Shown here: piece after piece, positions 20,558 to 31,471 of the stretch
How the letters are laid out: the number at the start of each line of letters is the position of its first letter
Numbering within the stretch: position 1 is the stretch's first letter
Source of the DNA: Saussurea involucrata
Taxonomy: Eukaryota > Streptophyta > Magnoliopsida > Asterales > Asteraceae
Assembly (NCBI GenBank): GCA_033807775.1
Contig: JAWVWS010001006.1
Coordinates: 372,001 to 436,000 of the forward strand
Length of the DNA stretch: 64,000 nt
Direction: 5' to 3'
Program-made: the position numbers and the translations under genes
The notes under the pieces: generated by a model
The model's database searches: none
What the model was told of the DNA's origin: nothing
Seen by the model: the letters and a program-made list of their open reading frames with translations, nothing else

Positions 20558-21555
20558 AAATATTTGTTTTTCTTAAAAATGCTAAATTTTTCTAAGTAAA
20601 ATTGTCTGAGTAGTGTACTCAGAACTCTGAGTCTTAAGATTCAGAACTTCTGAGTACTAAGATCAGAACTTCTGAGTCTTGAGTTCATAACTTATGAGTC
20701 TTAAGTTCAGAACTTCTGAGTCTTGAGTTCCGAACTTCTGAGTCTTAAGTTCAGAACCTCTGAGTCTTAAGGTCAGAGATTCTGAGTCGATACTTCAGCA
20801 ATCTAACTTTCAAAAATTTATTTTTGAGAAATACAAATACTTCAACTATGTGGATTATGCTTCTTCTATTATCTTTTTATCTCATCTTTATGTATCATAA
20901 ATAGTCAAATGCATGCTCAAGTCAAGGGGGAGCATCAAAATTTTTTGTTTGGAAATCATTTTGTGATGCTTAAAAGGTTTGTTTTCATTTCTTATCTCTG
21001 ATCATTCTAAGAAGAACAAGCTTTTAATGATAAATTTTTTTTGTTATTCAAACTATATCTGAATTAAAAAATTTCATATTCAGATATAAGATTTTAAATG
21101 ATTTTTTTTTAAATCATCATAATATGAACAGAATTTTGATGATAAAAAGTGCTTCTAACTGTTCAAACCTCTTCTGAATAATCAAAATGTTTTATATTTG
21201 TCAGAAGTTGATTCTAAATGACATTTTGGTTACAAGGAAAAAGTCTTCTGAGTTATGGAATCAGAACATCTGAGCGTGTTATTCAGATCTTTGACTTGAG
21301 TCAAAATTCTATCCACTAACACGTGTCAGCTTCATATTTGTTTGACACTGCCACGCATTTCATTTAAATCCTTTGTGGCATCTCAAATGTGTTGACTCCG
21401 TTATAACATTGATTTCGCTTTTCCGTTAAACCTTTCAACTTCGCGGATTTTAAATAGGTCTTAAAATCCCAATTTCAAATCTTTTCAAATTCCAGAGCGA
21501 AAAGTGAGATACGAATCAAATCCAGAGTTCTTTGAGTTTGTTTTCTTCTTAAATC
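20558..21555 (+). other. Untranslated region between SIRE A pol and env-like gene
   Basis: About 1 kb without an ORF. It holds the 22-bp palindrome array (20619-20785), an internal PPT-like tract TCAAGGGGGAGC (20922-20933) and AT-rich sequence with further TCAGA/TCTGA words near 21245-21290. Confidence 0.8.
20619..20785 (+). repeat. Eight 22-bp repeats with palindromic core, SIRE A
   Basis: Cores related to TCAGAACTTCTGA start at 20619, 20641, 20663, 20685, 20707, 20729, 20751 and 20773, exactly 22 bp apart. The linker resembles GTCTTAAGT. Each core is an inverted repeat of TCAGA with TCTGA; the fourth reads TCATAACTTATGA, with matched changes in both arms. Confidence 0.95.
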
Positions 21556-22905
21556 ATGTTTGGAATACGAAGGAGTGGTCCAATTTCGCTACATTCTACA
21601 AAATCGATAATGGATTCATCTGATTCGAATAATGATGAAGTACAGAATAGAGCTGTAGAGGAAGAGGCAATAAGAAATGATGAAGAAGATGAACAAATGG
21701 ATGAATCAGAAGGAAATGCAGATGAGGTAAACATTAATATTGAACATGAACAGAGTGCTGCAGGGTCGATTATGTCAGATAGACCTATTTTCGTGGAAAG
21801 GGCTGTTCCTGAGAGTGAATGGTTGAAATTATCTGAATATAACTGTGTTATATTGTTTGAGGAAAGTCGATTTAAACCTGAACACAGAATTATCATGGAG
21901 TTATTCAAACATCATCCTTATAGAAAATGGTTTACAAGAAGCAAAAATGTTCCTGTTCAGTACATACAACAATGGTGGAAACATCTTAGGTTAGAAGATA
22001 ATAAGTTTGTGTCTGAAATTGGAGGAGTGACATTTGCCTTCTCTATCTCTGCACTAAGAGAAATGCTGAATCTACCAGAGAAAGATGATGTACAAAGAAG
22101 GACAGATTTTGAAGATTCACCCCTAACAGAGGAATTAATAGCTGAATTTATGAAATTGGGATATAATGAAAGATTGAGGACTCTCAGTTTGTTCAGAAGA
22201 AACAAATTACCACCTATTTGGGCTTGCTTCTTTCATGTGGTAAATAAATGTTTGTCAGGGAAGAATAGTTCTGCTGATCAAGGTTCTAAACAAATTCTTC
22301 AGATCTTTCAGGGCTTAGTGAAGAATAGGCATTATGACTATACTTTAATACTTTGGGAAGACATGAAGAATACATTTGAGAAGAATCAGAAAGCAATTCA
22401 GAGGAAAACAAAGGATGCACCACTGACATACATTCCTTATATAAGGTACTGGCAAATTGTTATTTGGTATGCCATGCAGGAAAACAGAACAATCTCAAGA
22501 AGAACAAATGAAGAGCATGGTCCCACATTTTATTTGGGTAAGATGACCTCAGTAACAAGACTTGAAAACTATCCCAATCATAAACTATTGCCAAAATCAC
22601 TTAGGAATTATATTCCAAGGGAGAGTGAGATTTTAAAAGCGTATTGCACCTCTATGGGAATTGAATTACCTCAAATCCCTACCCAAGAGGACCAACCTGA
22701 GAAAAGAGGTGAGGGGTCTAGTCGAATTAGAGAGGGGGAGGATGTTCAGATGGGTGAACATTCTAGAGACTTGAGGGGGAAAATTCTGAAAGCTTGGTTA
22801 GACTCAGTGAGGAAAAACAGAATGAGAGTGGTGAGGATGAGAGATTGTCAACAGAGGTTCAAACAGAAAGAGATGCCTCTGAACCAGCTAATCTTGGCCA
22901 GGTAA
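21556..22905 (+). pseudogene. SIRE A env-like protein, N-terminal part
   Basis: 449-aa frame from an ATG. An acidic N-terminus is followed by a globular domain at about residues 75-310, with VQYIQQWWKHLRL, FAFSISALREMLNLPE and LTYIPYIRYWQIVIWYAM. By eye this matches the N-terminal domain of the SIRE B gene and fragments of SIRE C (the plant retroelement family sometimes labelled putative plant transposon protein). No catalytic motif, signal peptide or membrane helix is evident. The last about 45 residues are out of frame: sense continues in frame 0 after a one-base shift near 22770 (EEKQNESGEDERLSTEV). The role in SIRE biology is unknown; 'env-like' is historical and based on position. Confidence 0.75.
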
Positions 22906-23155
22906 CCACAAATGCTATTGGTTCACATCTCTTGGTGTCCAATATTGAAACAAACACCATGGACCTAGTGGTGGATCCTGAACAACCCATCCATACCCAC
23001 TCAGAAGCATTTTAACATGCTACTGTTTCACACAAATCAGGGAAACCATCCCAAACTCATTTGGAGAGAGGTGATAAATTCCAATCTATTTTTCAACACA
23101 TTGAGTCTGAATATCACAGTCCTATTCATATTGAGCCTGAAATTCCTTCTGACAC
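22770..23155 (+). pseudogene. SIRE A env-like gene, middle part (broken)
   Basis: Frame 0 from about 22770 to the TAA at 23013-23015, then further frame-0 sequence with coding character but out of register with the long ORF that follows in frame 2. At least two indels or stops are needed to join the parts. Acidic and low in complexity; no domain recognised. Confidence 0.55.
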
Positions 23156-26100
23156 TTGCACAAATCAGGAATTTCTATTCCTGAAACAACATTCATAGAC
23201 ATACCTAATGCTGGATGTCGAGGATTGGATGGAAGTCCTGGTGAGGTGAACATTACAAAAGCCTCATTCAAATGTGCATCTGTTGTGCAAGATGACTTTG
23301 TGTTATCTACAGGCCATAAGCCCTCTGGGCACATGAAAACTGGACCATCTGTTGGTTCAGGTTCACTGTTAGAAACTTCTGAATTTGAAAAGATTCAGAA
23401 ACAAAACAAGGAGATGGGGGAAAAAGTAGAAAATTTGGAGAAGAAAGTAGAGGATTTGAATGATGAAATGTCAGATTTGAAAGTTGTGTGGGAGAAAAAG
23501 TTGATTTCTGTTGAAACCAAAGTAGATGATGTAAAGAAATCCTTGGATTCTCACAAAAAGGAGATCATGGATATAATGTCTGGTTTTCAAAAAGATATGT
23601 TAAACCAAATGCAAGGTATGCAGGAATCTATACTGAAAGCACTGAGTGTATCACTGGCTTCTACTTCAAAGCCTCTTGATCCTATTCCTATTGCAGAAGC
23701 TGAACCTGAAGGTACTTCTAATCAGAACTTAAAGAGAAAGTTTGATGATAATGAGCCTCATGATCATCAAAAGGGGGAGAAAAGACAGAGGTTAAGTTCT
23801 GATGATGATATTGGCATAGAAAATTTTGAGATAGCAGATATGCACTTAGCCAGTACAAAAAGTTCAGAAGATCAAACACAGGAAAATTTAAAGGAAATAA
23901 CTCAGATAGGTCAGATTGATAGCTCAGATACAGAGGAAATGGAGTTGGAAAGTACAGATGGTGGTGATTCAGATAAAACAGAGGAATTAAACTTAGACAC
24001 AGAGATGGAAGGAAACTCAGATGAAACTGAAGCTATTGAGGAATCTGTATTGAGATCAGAAAAGACAGTGGAAAGTGAAGTGGTCAACATGTGTACAGAT
24101 ATTGTGGTGTATAACAAAGAAAATGTGATGAATTCTGACTCAGAAGAAAGGAGGCTGAGTGAAGAATTGATCAGAAGAATGCAAAGTGAGGTAGTCAAAG
24201 CACTTAATGTTCAGGAAATTCAACAAGGGTTAAAACTGATAAGGCCTATTGATTTGTTGGGAGAAGAAGATAGAACTGTTGGTTATTCTCAGAATTTAAA
24301 GCATGAGTTCATATATAACTATGCTGATGAGATGAACACAGAAGAAGAATATGAGAAACTAGAAGATTACTTCATGCCCACTGAGTATGTATTCAGAAAA
24401 CCAATTGAGATTCCCAAGATTAACTTACAGATTTTAGAAGAACCCATATGTGATTTTATCCTGGAATTAAGTGATGTACCTTTGGCCAGACAATTTCATG
24501 ATGACATTTTTCCTGAAGAAATGTATGAAAACCTCTACCACACAGAAGGAGAATATGAGCTTTTAGAGAGCAATGTTGATGGTTTCATGGATGAAAGAGC
24601 TCAGATGATTTATACAGAAGCCTCAACCAGATTCAGAATTCCTGACTCAAGACTGCATATCCAGAAAAGAATAGAGAAAGTTCTAATGTTCCAACAAGAA
24701 GAATTCAATGGTTTGATATTTGTAAGAATGGAAGTGCTGAAAGAAAGGAATACAAAGGTTTTCATGTCCATTTTTGATTTCCACAGACTAACACTTGATG
24801 ATCAGATCTTTCTAGTCAAGTTCTTCTCTAGTACTGAAGAAGCCTTGATGGAAATTGAATGCAGAAGACTTCTGGGGTGCAAATCTGATTTTCAACTAGC
24901 CATTGAAGGAAGAAAAGAGAAGTGCAATCTGAGGTGTCCAACAAATATTGCAGGATTTGATGTGTGTATAAAGGGATTTGTAAATGAAGGAATGGAATCT
25001 GAAGGGTTTGCATATAAAGTTCAAGAGAGACTTGAAATGTTCAAACTGAAAGAACTGGTAAAATATAGTGATGCAACTCTGAGTTGGTTACTGATTGAAA
25101 TGGAAGTAAGTGCTAAAACTGAAAGAAAGAATTTAAAGAAAAGGTGTGTAAACTCTATGAAAAGAAGGTTGAATCCCAGAAGAAAGATCAGAAGTTGTGA
25201 TGAATGGTTACTATCTGAAGTTAATCCCAAGAAGATGTTACATAGTGATTTTGTGTTTCCTGCTGAGTATGAAGTGAATGAAATTCTGTCAGATGAAGTT
25301 GAAGAAGTCCAGGACACAACACCTCAGAATGTGCAGATAACTAGTTTTGATCAAGCTGAACAGTCTGAACCCAAAGAAGATGAAATATCCATTGATCTAA
25401 ATGGATACTTTCTTGAATTTGATTTGCCTGAGTTCTTCAAACCAAAAGAAGTACAATTCTTGGACGTGTATTATGATAGACCTAAGGAGACTCAGATCTG
25501 GTTGGCTAAAAAATCAAGATGTCTTGGCAAAACAAAGCAAGCTGTTTACTCAGATTTTCTAATCACTGGAATCAGAGAATTGAAGGTTAAGAATTTCAGA
25601 AAGATGGAGTACTTATCCTTTGAAGTTCTGAGAGAAGATGGCAAGGTTTATTACTTTACTGATGCAGATTTTGAGAAACTATCAGTGGTTGACTTCTACA
25701 GATTACACAGCTTTCTATGCTTCAAAGAGTCAAGCAAAGACAAAAATGAAAGGAAGGCAAGAAGTGTGGTGATTGAGGCCATGTTCTATATCTTATGGTG
25801 GCACTGTTATACAGATTTCCAAATAGCTCTGTATTTACAAAAGTCATGTGTTTATCTGGCAAATCCCAATACAGATCATGAACAGAAAAGGATGTTAAAG
25901 ACTGGAAGTGTTCACAAATATCCAGATTTGGGAGTATTTTTGAAAAACAAAAGTGGAAATATCTTCTTCAGAGCAAAGGAAACTGCAAAATACTGTTCTG
26001 GAACTTTAAGAATCATAAAGCACAATTTGGAGAAAAAGATGCTGAAAGTGAAGGAAGCAAACATAACTCAAGAAGTAATCAATCAGCAAGTTGAAATTAT

Positions 26101-26212
26101 TCAGGAAATCATTGTCAAAATTGATAAGAGGCTTAATCTGAGGAATGTGCTACTTCAGAAAATTGTTCCTGCTCTGAAAGAACTGGATGATGCAAAATTC
26201 AAGTTTATTTGA
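23156..26212 (+). pseudogene. SIRE A env-like protein, C-terminal part (long open frame)
   Basis: An open frame of 1018 codons beginning at a TTG, so not an independent gene but the 3' part of the env-like gene. Residues about 75-160 form a coiled coil (MGEKVENLEKKVEDLNDEM...). Then come a Lys/Arg patch with a KGEKRQR motif, a long acidic stretch and a Cys/Trp-containing C-terminal half of unknown fold with YPDLGVFLKNKSGNIFF. No membrane segment or signal peptide is visible, which argues against a real envelope glycoprotein. The frame is closed by TGA at 26210-26212, 15 bp before the 3' LTR. Confidence 0.7.
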
Positions 26213-26213
26213 C

Positions 26214-26227
26214 AAAAAGGGGGAGAT
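26214..26227 (+). other. Polypurine tract of SIRE A
   Basis: AAAAAGGGGGAGAT immediately before the 3' LTR. Confidence 0.9.
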
Positions 26228-26714
26228 TGTTAGATCTGAAGTTTTGTCAATAAACCAAGTGCTAAAGATCTGATAAGAAGACTCAGATGGTCTGAGTAGA
26301 GGAGTCAGATATCTGAGAAGAGAAGTCAGAGTTCTGAGAGAAAGAGTCAGAAGCTCTGAGAAGCGTTATTAGAAGAATGTTCAGAAGTTCTGAACTACCT
26401 GTTCAGAACTTATGACTACATACTTTACTTAGTATTTAGTAAACTAATTAGGACACGTGTTATGTTCTTATTAGTCTTTCTTATTTGTACTGTAGCTTTA
26501 ACATGTCCGTTGCAGTATAAATAGAGTGGTTAGCACTACGTAGCTAACTGATTGATTTTCCCGTATATCTTTGTATTCATTCTTTGTAATCTTTGAGATT
26601 CTCTCTCTCTTAGATTTGTAATCCTGTTCATCATTGAATACAATTGGGCTTGATCATACAATTTCTCAATTACTGCTTTCTATATTGATTGTAAGATTAG
26701 ATCCTGTACTTTCA
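26228..26714 (+). repeat. SIRE A 3' LTR
   Basis: 487 bp, differing from 5104-5590 at about four positions by eye, three of them transitions. The palindrome cluster lies at 26282-26394 and the TATA box at 26516-26523. It is followed by GACTG. Confidence 0.95.
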
Positions 26715-26719
26715 GACTG

Positions 26720-27343
26720 TTATGTTTGTTCAGTGTTTAATGCAGGAGTCAACACCATTTATAGACAACGGCTATAACCGACGAAGTCAGTTAAGAACAT
26801 CTAACCCCGCATTAAAGATGGCGACCGTTACGACAATTATCAAAGTCCTTAATGATCCAATTAATGTGCCCGAAGACTATAAATATCAAAGAACAATCAT
26901 CATTTCAGGGGACGGAACACAGATACAACATAGAATATAGACACATCACTCAAACTCTGAAGAACACTTGAAGCACATAAATCACTCGTAGAAGAATCGC
27001 TCTCGACGCACGACAATCACACACGACGCATACTGTTTTACATTAGAAAACACTTGTTACTTTACATTTTCGAAGTCTTTCCTTCATTTGTATTGTAATC
27101 TCTGTACGATTGACACCAGAAACACAAGGACATCTCCCTTGATTGGCGACCATAGTGCAGCGACGACTTCCACTGTCGTCTGTGGGTTTTTTCCTCGTTG
27201 AGGTTTTTCCCGCGTAACCAAAATCTCTGTCTCATTTATATTTCTGTCTTAAACGCACGCTTTTGTCGAACGATTCCTTTCTTTAGTTGTTAAAGTCCAC
27301 ATCGACCTTAAGTTGTACTTTGGTGTGATTTTTGGCATTAACA
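26720..27343 (+). repeat. Tat 3' LTR, second part
   Basis: Continues the LTR begun at 4885; joined length is about 843 bp. TATAAATA at 26878-26885 would be its TATA box. Rich in CGAC words, as in the body of the element. It ends GGCATTAACA, giving TGTT...AACA termini. Confidence 0.7.
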
Positions 27344-28177
27344 GTCCACATACTCACTAGAGGTAAGATCTTGTACGGCTTCAAGTGATGAAGGTCCGTT
27401 ACGTGGAGAAGATGGTGCCAGATTCATGACTGGTTGGGCAACCTCCGGTGAAGAGGGTGGTTGATCCATTCGAGTCGTTGTGGACGAATCTTCTGCAGCG
27501 ATTGCTGGAATAGGCATAGCAGTCTCCTGTGCGATAGCATCTTTGGAAGTAGTATCACTTGAGCTTTGGGGGTTCTCCATAGAAATCGTTGGAGCGTTTG
27601 TAGATGGCGGCGGACCTGTTAGGTTCGCTGAGTTTTCGAGTTGAGCGGCTCCAACCCTATTATGCACAGTAACACGTGGATTAGGTTGATTAAAAAACTG
27701 ATCGTAAAAGTGTTCAAATATTAAATCTAAATCATAAAGATGTGATTTTAACGTAGAAGCATGATTTAGATCTACTGGGATTTGTGCAGATCCCGAACGA
27801 GAGTGTTCGGAAGCTAACGCACCAGTTAAAACGGGTTCTGAATTGAGTTGTTTAGAAGCCCAATCAGTCGCTTCGCCAAACGTCACGTTTACACTCTCGA
27901 TAACGGTTTTAGTTCGCTTGTTGTAAACGCGGAACGCTTAAGCCTGCATCGAGTATCCGATGAATACTCCTTCATCTGCCTTGGGGCTGAACTTTTTGAG
28001 GTCATCCTTGTCGTTCATGATGTAGCACGTGCACCCGAACGCGTGGAAGTACTTGATGTTCGGAATGCGGTTGTTGATGATCTCGTACGGGGTCTTGTTG
28101 AACCGCTTGTTGAGGATTGAACGGTTCTGCGTGTAGCAGCCGGTTACAACTGCTTCAGCCCATAGAAATAACAGCAA
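27344..28177 (-). pseudogene. pol: Copia (-) integrase C-terminus and linker to RT
   Basis: From right to left: FLWAEAVVTGCYTQNRSILN, KRFNKTPYEIINNR, the GVFIGYSMQA motif, an in-frame TAA near 27939, then VNVTFGEATDWASKQ. A Ser/Pro-rich linker follows, cut by the Tat element at 27344. RT and RNase H would lie beyond the Tat element and are outside the window. Confidence 0.85.
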
Positions 28178-29135
28178 TTTTGACTAGGACAACATTGTGC
28201 GAGCGGCTTCCACGAGGGTATGATTGCGCCTTTCCGCGACTCCGTTCTGCTGAGGGGTACGTGCGGCGGAAAATATGTGGGTGATGCCTACCGAGGTGAG
28301 GTAATCATCCAACATGTGATTTTTTAATTTCGTCCCGTTGTCTGTCCGGATGGTCTGTACAAGCTGTTGTAGATTCAGCTGAATGGTCTTCAGGTGGGTG
28401 ATGATCAACTTCGGGGTCTCGTCCTTGGAGTGCAGAAACTTCACCCATGTGTAGCGCGAATAGTCGTCGACCATGACCATGACATACTTCTTGTGGTTGA
28501 TGCTCTGAATGTGCATTGGTCCACACAGATCCATGTGGATGAGTTCGAGGGACCTTGACGTGCTCGGAGCGACATTTGGCTTGTGAGATGCTCGCTTTAT
28601 CTTTACCATTTCGCATGCTCCACATAGTCGATCTTTCTCGAATTTTAGTTTGGGCATGCCCTTCACGTGTCCGCCTAGCACCAGTTTGTTGATGTTCTTA
28701 AAATTCAGGTACGATAGCCGTCGATGCCAAATCCAGGCTTGTTGAGTGTTGGCCTTTGACATAAGGCATACGGACTCATCGGTTTTCAGAGATGAGAGGT
28801 CGATGGTGTAGAGGTTGGTTTTGCGAGTTCCAACCAGTAGTTCCTTTCCGTCTCCAGTGCGGATACTACACCTTTTGGCTTTGAAGTTGACCTCTAAATC
28901 TTTGTCGCAGAATTTCCCGATGCTGAACAGATTATGTCCTAACCCGGCGACATACGGAACTTTCTTGATGGTTATGTTTTCTTGAACGATGTCGCCATAA
29001 CCCATGATAGATGCTTTATCGTCGTTTCCAAACCTCACGTTGCCACAATATTTCTCAGTGAAGTTCGTGAGAAGCTCCCTCCTTCCGGTCATGTTCTTGG
29101 AGCATCCTGAATCAAAGTATCACACATGATCGTTC
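28178..29135 (-). pseudogene. pol: Copia (-) protease and integrase core
   Basis: The protease motif FDSGCSKNMTG lies near 29080-29110, with a TGA just before it where Trp is expected. The GAG_pre-integrase zinc region (IWHRRLSYLNF...CGACEMVK) and the integrase core follow, with HMDLCGP, RTDNGTKLKNH (Lys where Glu is usual after DNGT) and NGVAERRNHT. A TAG after ARTMLS near 28184 breaks the frame ahead of the C-terminal part. The copia order is clear and the copy is dead. Confidence 0.9.
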
Positions 29136-29565
29136 TGCAAAAACGCATTAAGCATTTTTAGGTACCCATTTGAAAATGGGTCCTGGAGGGTTAGGTTTAG
29201 CACCTATTTTGGGAACCCATTTTGAATTGGGCTTCCGTTTGGGTTTACGTGATTTACGCTTAGTACGAGAATTAAAAACATGATATGAGCCAAACCAATC
29301 AGATGCATACTGGTGATCAACAAAATCATTCAATCCATAATTTGAACAACATAAGCAATCATGAGATAACTGAATCAGTTGTTGAATCGAATAAAGTCTT
29401 AACGGAAAAGCAATACTTTGTTCAACAACGTTATTTGAATCATTCAAACCACGATTATTAATGTTTTTCCTAGAATTGAAAATGGAATTAAATGACTTTG
29501 AATGCGATTTGTTCTCTTTCGATCCTTTAGCTACCCACTTTTGTTTGATGTTTTTTGCCCGAAAC
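29136..29565 (-). pseudogene. Copia (-) gag-protease linker
   Basis: Carries the repeated tail motif NSKWVPKIG...PIFKWVPKN that precedes the protease in this group of copia elements, and a Ser/Asn-rich stretch. Its upstream end is fused to the broken hAT at about 29565, where KQKWVAKGS begins. A one-base shift near 29140 separates it from the protease. Confidence 0.7.
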
Positions 29566-30295
29566 AATATTTTTTTTGTAAAACCCAAGAATCATCAACA
29601 TAATGAGCAGTTAAACACATATAATTCAAATTTTGGCAAGACTTCCATGTATCGGTGGTAAGACTCACTCTTTGTTTTTTCTTCATAAACATTTCTCTTA
29701 AACTCTTTTTCTCTCTAAGATAAAGGTTCAAGACATCCCTTGTAACTGTAGTGCGAGAAGACATTACAAACCTAGACTCTACTTCGTAAAACAATTCTCT
29801 AAACCCTTCCCCTTGTACAAAAGAAAATGGAAGCTCATCTTTCACGATCATCCTAGCAACAAATTCTCTAAGTCTTTCGGGATCGTACTTTTTCACGACT
29901 AAGTTAGCTCCCTCCCCTTTCAACTTTTCAAAAGACACCTTTGCTTGGTTCTTTTCACCTCTTCCTGGGAACCTCTTACATTGGATATTTATGTGATTTA
30001 ATAAATTACTTGTACCATTCTTTTTACTACCGCAAGCATATTGACTACCGCAATAATTACATTTAGCTTTTTCGGCACCTTTAGCATCACATACCTTTGT
30101 AAAATGGTTCCAAACCATAGATGTAGCCCTAGTTGACCTTGGATTTTGAGTTCCTTGGGTGTCCTCGGTAGGCATACTCGATAGTGGTGTTGGACTTTCA
30201 TCAACATTAGTGGGTGTATTTTCTTCGTTAGCAATTCCGGGATCTTCCTCATCAACTAGAGATATGGGTTTTATGACGTTTGCAGTGGAAGCCAT
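29566..30295 (-). pseudogene. hAT transposase N-terminal fragment with BED zinc finger
   Basis: ATG at 30295. The BED finger (VWNHFTKV...AKCNYCGSQYACGSKKNGTSNLLNHI) is at about residues 62-112. The start of the hAT transposase domain follows (LREFVARMIVKDELPFSFVQGEGF, then VSLTTDTWKSCQNLNYMCLTAHY with the first conserved Asp of the catalytic core). The frame leaves hAT sequence after SWVLQKK and runs into the copia. The rest of the catalytic domain and the dimerisation domain are gone, so it cannot transpose itself. It resembles the RICESLEEPER/Ac group. Confidence 0.9.
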
Positions 30296-31454
30296 CTGTT
30301 AATAAACAATAAATATATTAGACTTTAAACACTAAGTCACTAACCATATAAATATATTAAGTTATTAACATTTAATAGTAAGTCATATAATTATAAACAC
30401 TAAGTCACTAAGACACTAACATTTAACAGTAACCATATAAACATATAAACGGTAAAGTAGTAAGTAGTAAACTAGTAAACTTTAAACACTAAGTCACTAA
30501 CCATATAAATATATGTTTAAACAGTAACAAATAACAAGATTAAAGCCAAGATTAACCATATGTTTAAAGTTTAAACAGTAACAACTCACAAGATTTAAGC
30601 CAAGATTAACATTATGTGGAACAAAAAACATTTAAAGCCAAGATTAACCATATGTGGAACAAAAACATTTAAAGCCAAGATTAACCAACATTTAACAGTA
30701 ACCAACATGTGAGAACCTACTATAAGCAAAAAACAGCTGTCCCCAAATAGCTAAAACATACATTATAAGTTTATAACTGAAAAAACACAAAAATGTTTAA
30801 GGATTTAAGCTTCAAGAACAAAATGCCTTTTGGAATTTTAGAAGTAAAATACTCAAATTAGAGAAGTATTAAATAGAAACAGAAGTAGAGAAGTATTAAA
30901 CATACCGAGCTTGAAGTAGAAGCCGTGATGGAGGTAGAGAGAGCAGCAGAAAAAGACGAGAGCAACGAAAGGAAAGAGACGAGAGCAGCGGCAGAGAGAG
31001 TCGAGACTCGAGAGGCCGCCGGTAAATCGCCTGAGAAGAAGGTCGGAGTCGTCTAGGGTTTTGAAGTTTTGGTGTGGGTGAGGCGTGAGAGTTCAGAGTT
31101 GAGAGAATGAGAGGGTTTACTTTTTTGAAGTTTTGGATGATTTTGGAGGCGTGCGTGATGTCAGAAAGAGGGAAGGTTTTTCAAAAATATTAATTTTATT
31201 AAGTAAATATATTAACAATATTATATAATATTAATATATTATATTAATTGGATGTAAATTGGATGGAAATTGGATGATTCGGTCGGTTGGCTAATCGGTT
31301 CGGTTTTATTCGGTTCTGGACTGGCCATCCAACAACCGAACCGATCCAATTGGATTTTGAAATTTTCGATCCGATCCTATCCAATTGCAATTAGATATCC
31401 AATCAAAGTCGGTCGGTTCTAATTGGATCGGTCGGTTCAGATTGGACCGGTTGG
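30296..31454 (-). other. hAT 5' region, non-coding, with internal repeats
   Basis: AT-rich, without an ORF. TTTATTAACAG|ATGG at the transposase start looks like a splice acceptor, so a 5' UTR intron is possible. Short repeats: a unit with CACTAAGTCACTAACC near 30329 and 30488, and AAGCCAAGATTAAC about four times at 30542-30685. GAGA-rich sequence lies near 30945-31000. Confidence 0.55.
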
Positions 31455-31471
31455 TTTTCTGCACACCCCTA

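Larger units (their letters stand above)
5104..26714 (+). mobile_element. SIRE A: Ty1/copia element of SIRE/Maximus type with env-like region
   Basis: Two 487-bp LTRs (5104-5590 and 26228-26714), TG...CA ends, a GACTG target duplication on both sides (5099-5103, 26715-26719), a tRNA-Met PBS and a PPT. Without the nested Tekay it is about 13.4 kb. The order PR-INT-RT-RNase H is that of copia. A long region after pol encoding a coiled-coil protein is the SIRE hallmark. The LTRs differ at about four positions by eye, so insertion was recent, yet gag-pol and the env-like gene carry many breaks. Confidence 0.95.
1..27343 (+). mobile_element. Ty3/gypsy Tat-lineage element, 5' end outside window, split by SIRE A
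   Basis: The visible parts are 1-5103 and 26720-27343; everything between belongs to SIRE A and the Tekay inside it. The order is gag and protease (+), a non-coding stretch where RT, RNase H and integrase would be expected, an antisense gene (-), a PPT and the 3' LTR. The gag zinc-knuckle region and the protease are typical of the plant Tat lineage (Ogre/Retand/Tat). The element sits in the pol of a minus-strand copia whose reading resumes at 27344. The 5' LTR is outside the window, so the target duplication (expected GTCCA, 27344-27348) cannot be checked. Confidence 0.85.
29566..31471 (-). mobile_element. Truncated hAT transposon inserted in copia (-) gag
   Basis: The right end (31471 down to about 31455) reads TAGGGGTGTGCAGAAAACC on the minus strand, a typical plant hAT terminus. 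The adjoining 230 bp carry many ATTGGAT/ATCCAAT and CGGTTCGG words, the expected subterminal transposase-binding repeats. The left end is missing: the transposase frame is cut after about 245 residues and fused to copia sequence. No matching 8-bp target duplication can be found for that reason. Confidence 0.8.

Noticed and set aside
20619..20785. CRISPR-like regular array
   Set aside because: Units are 22 bp without unique spacers of constant length, and the setting is a plant retrotransposon.
22895..22905. Splice donor CAG|GTAACC at the end of the SIRE A 449-codon ORF
   Set aside because: No acceptor tried restored a frame with the following parts; simple indels explain the breaks better.
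23156..26212. A separate 1018-codon gene starting at 23156
   Set aside because: It starts at TTG, upstream sequence is coding-like in other frames, and SIRE B shows one continuous gene.
27848..28120. Plus-strand ORF of 90 codons
   Set aside because: Lies antisense to clear copia integrase and has no features of its own.
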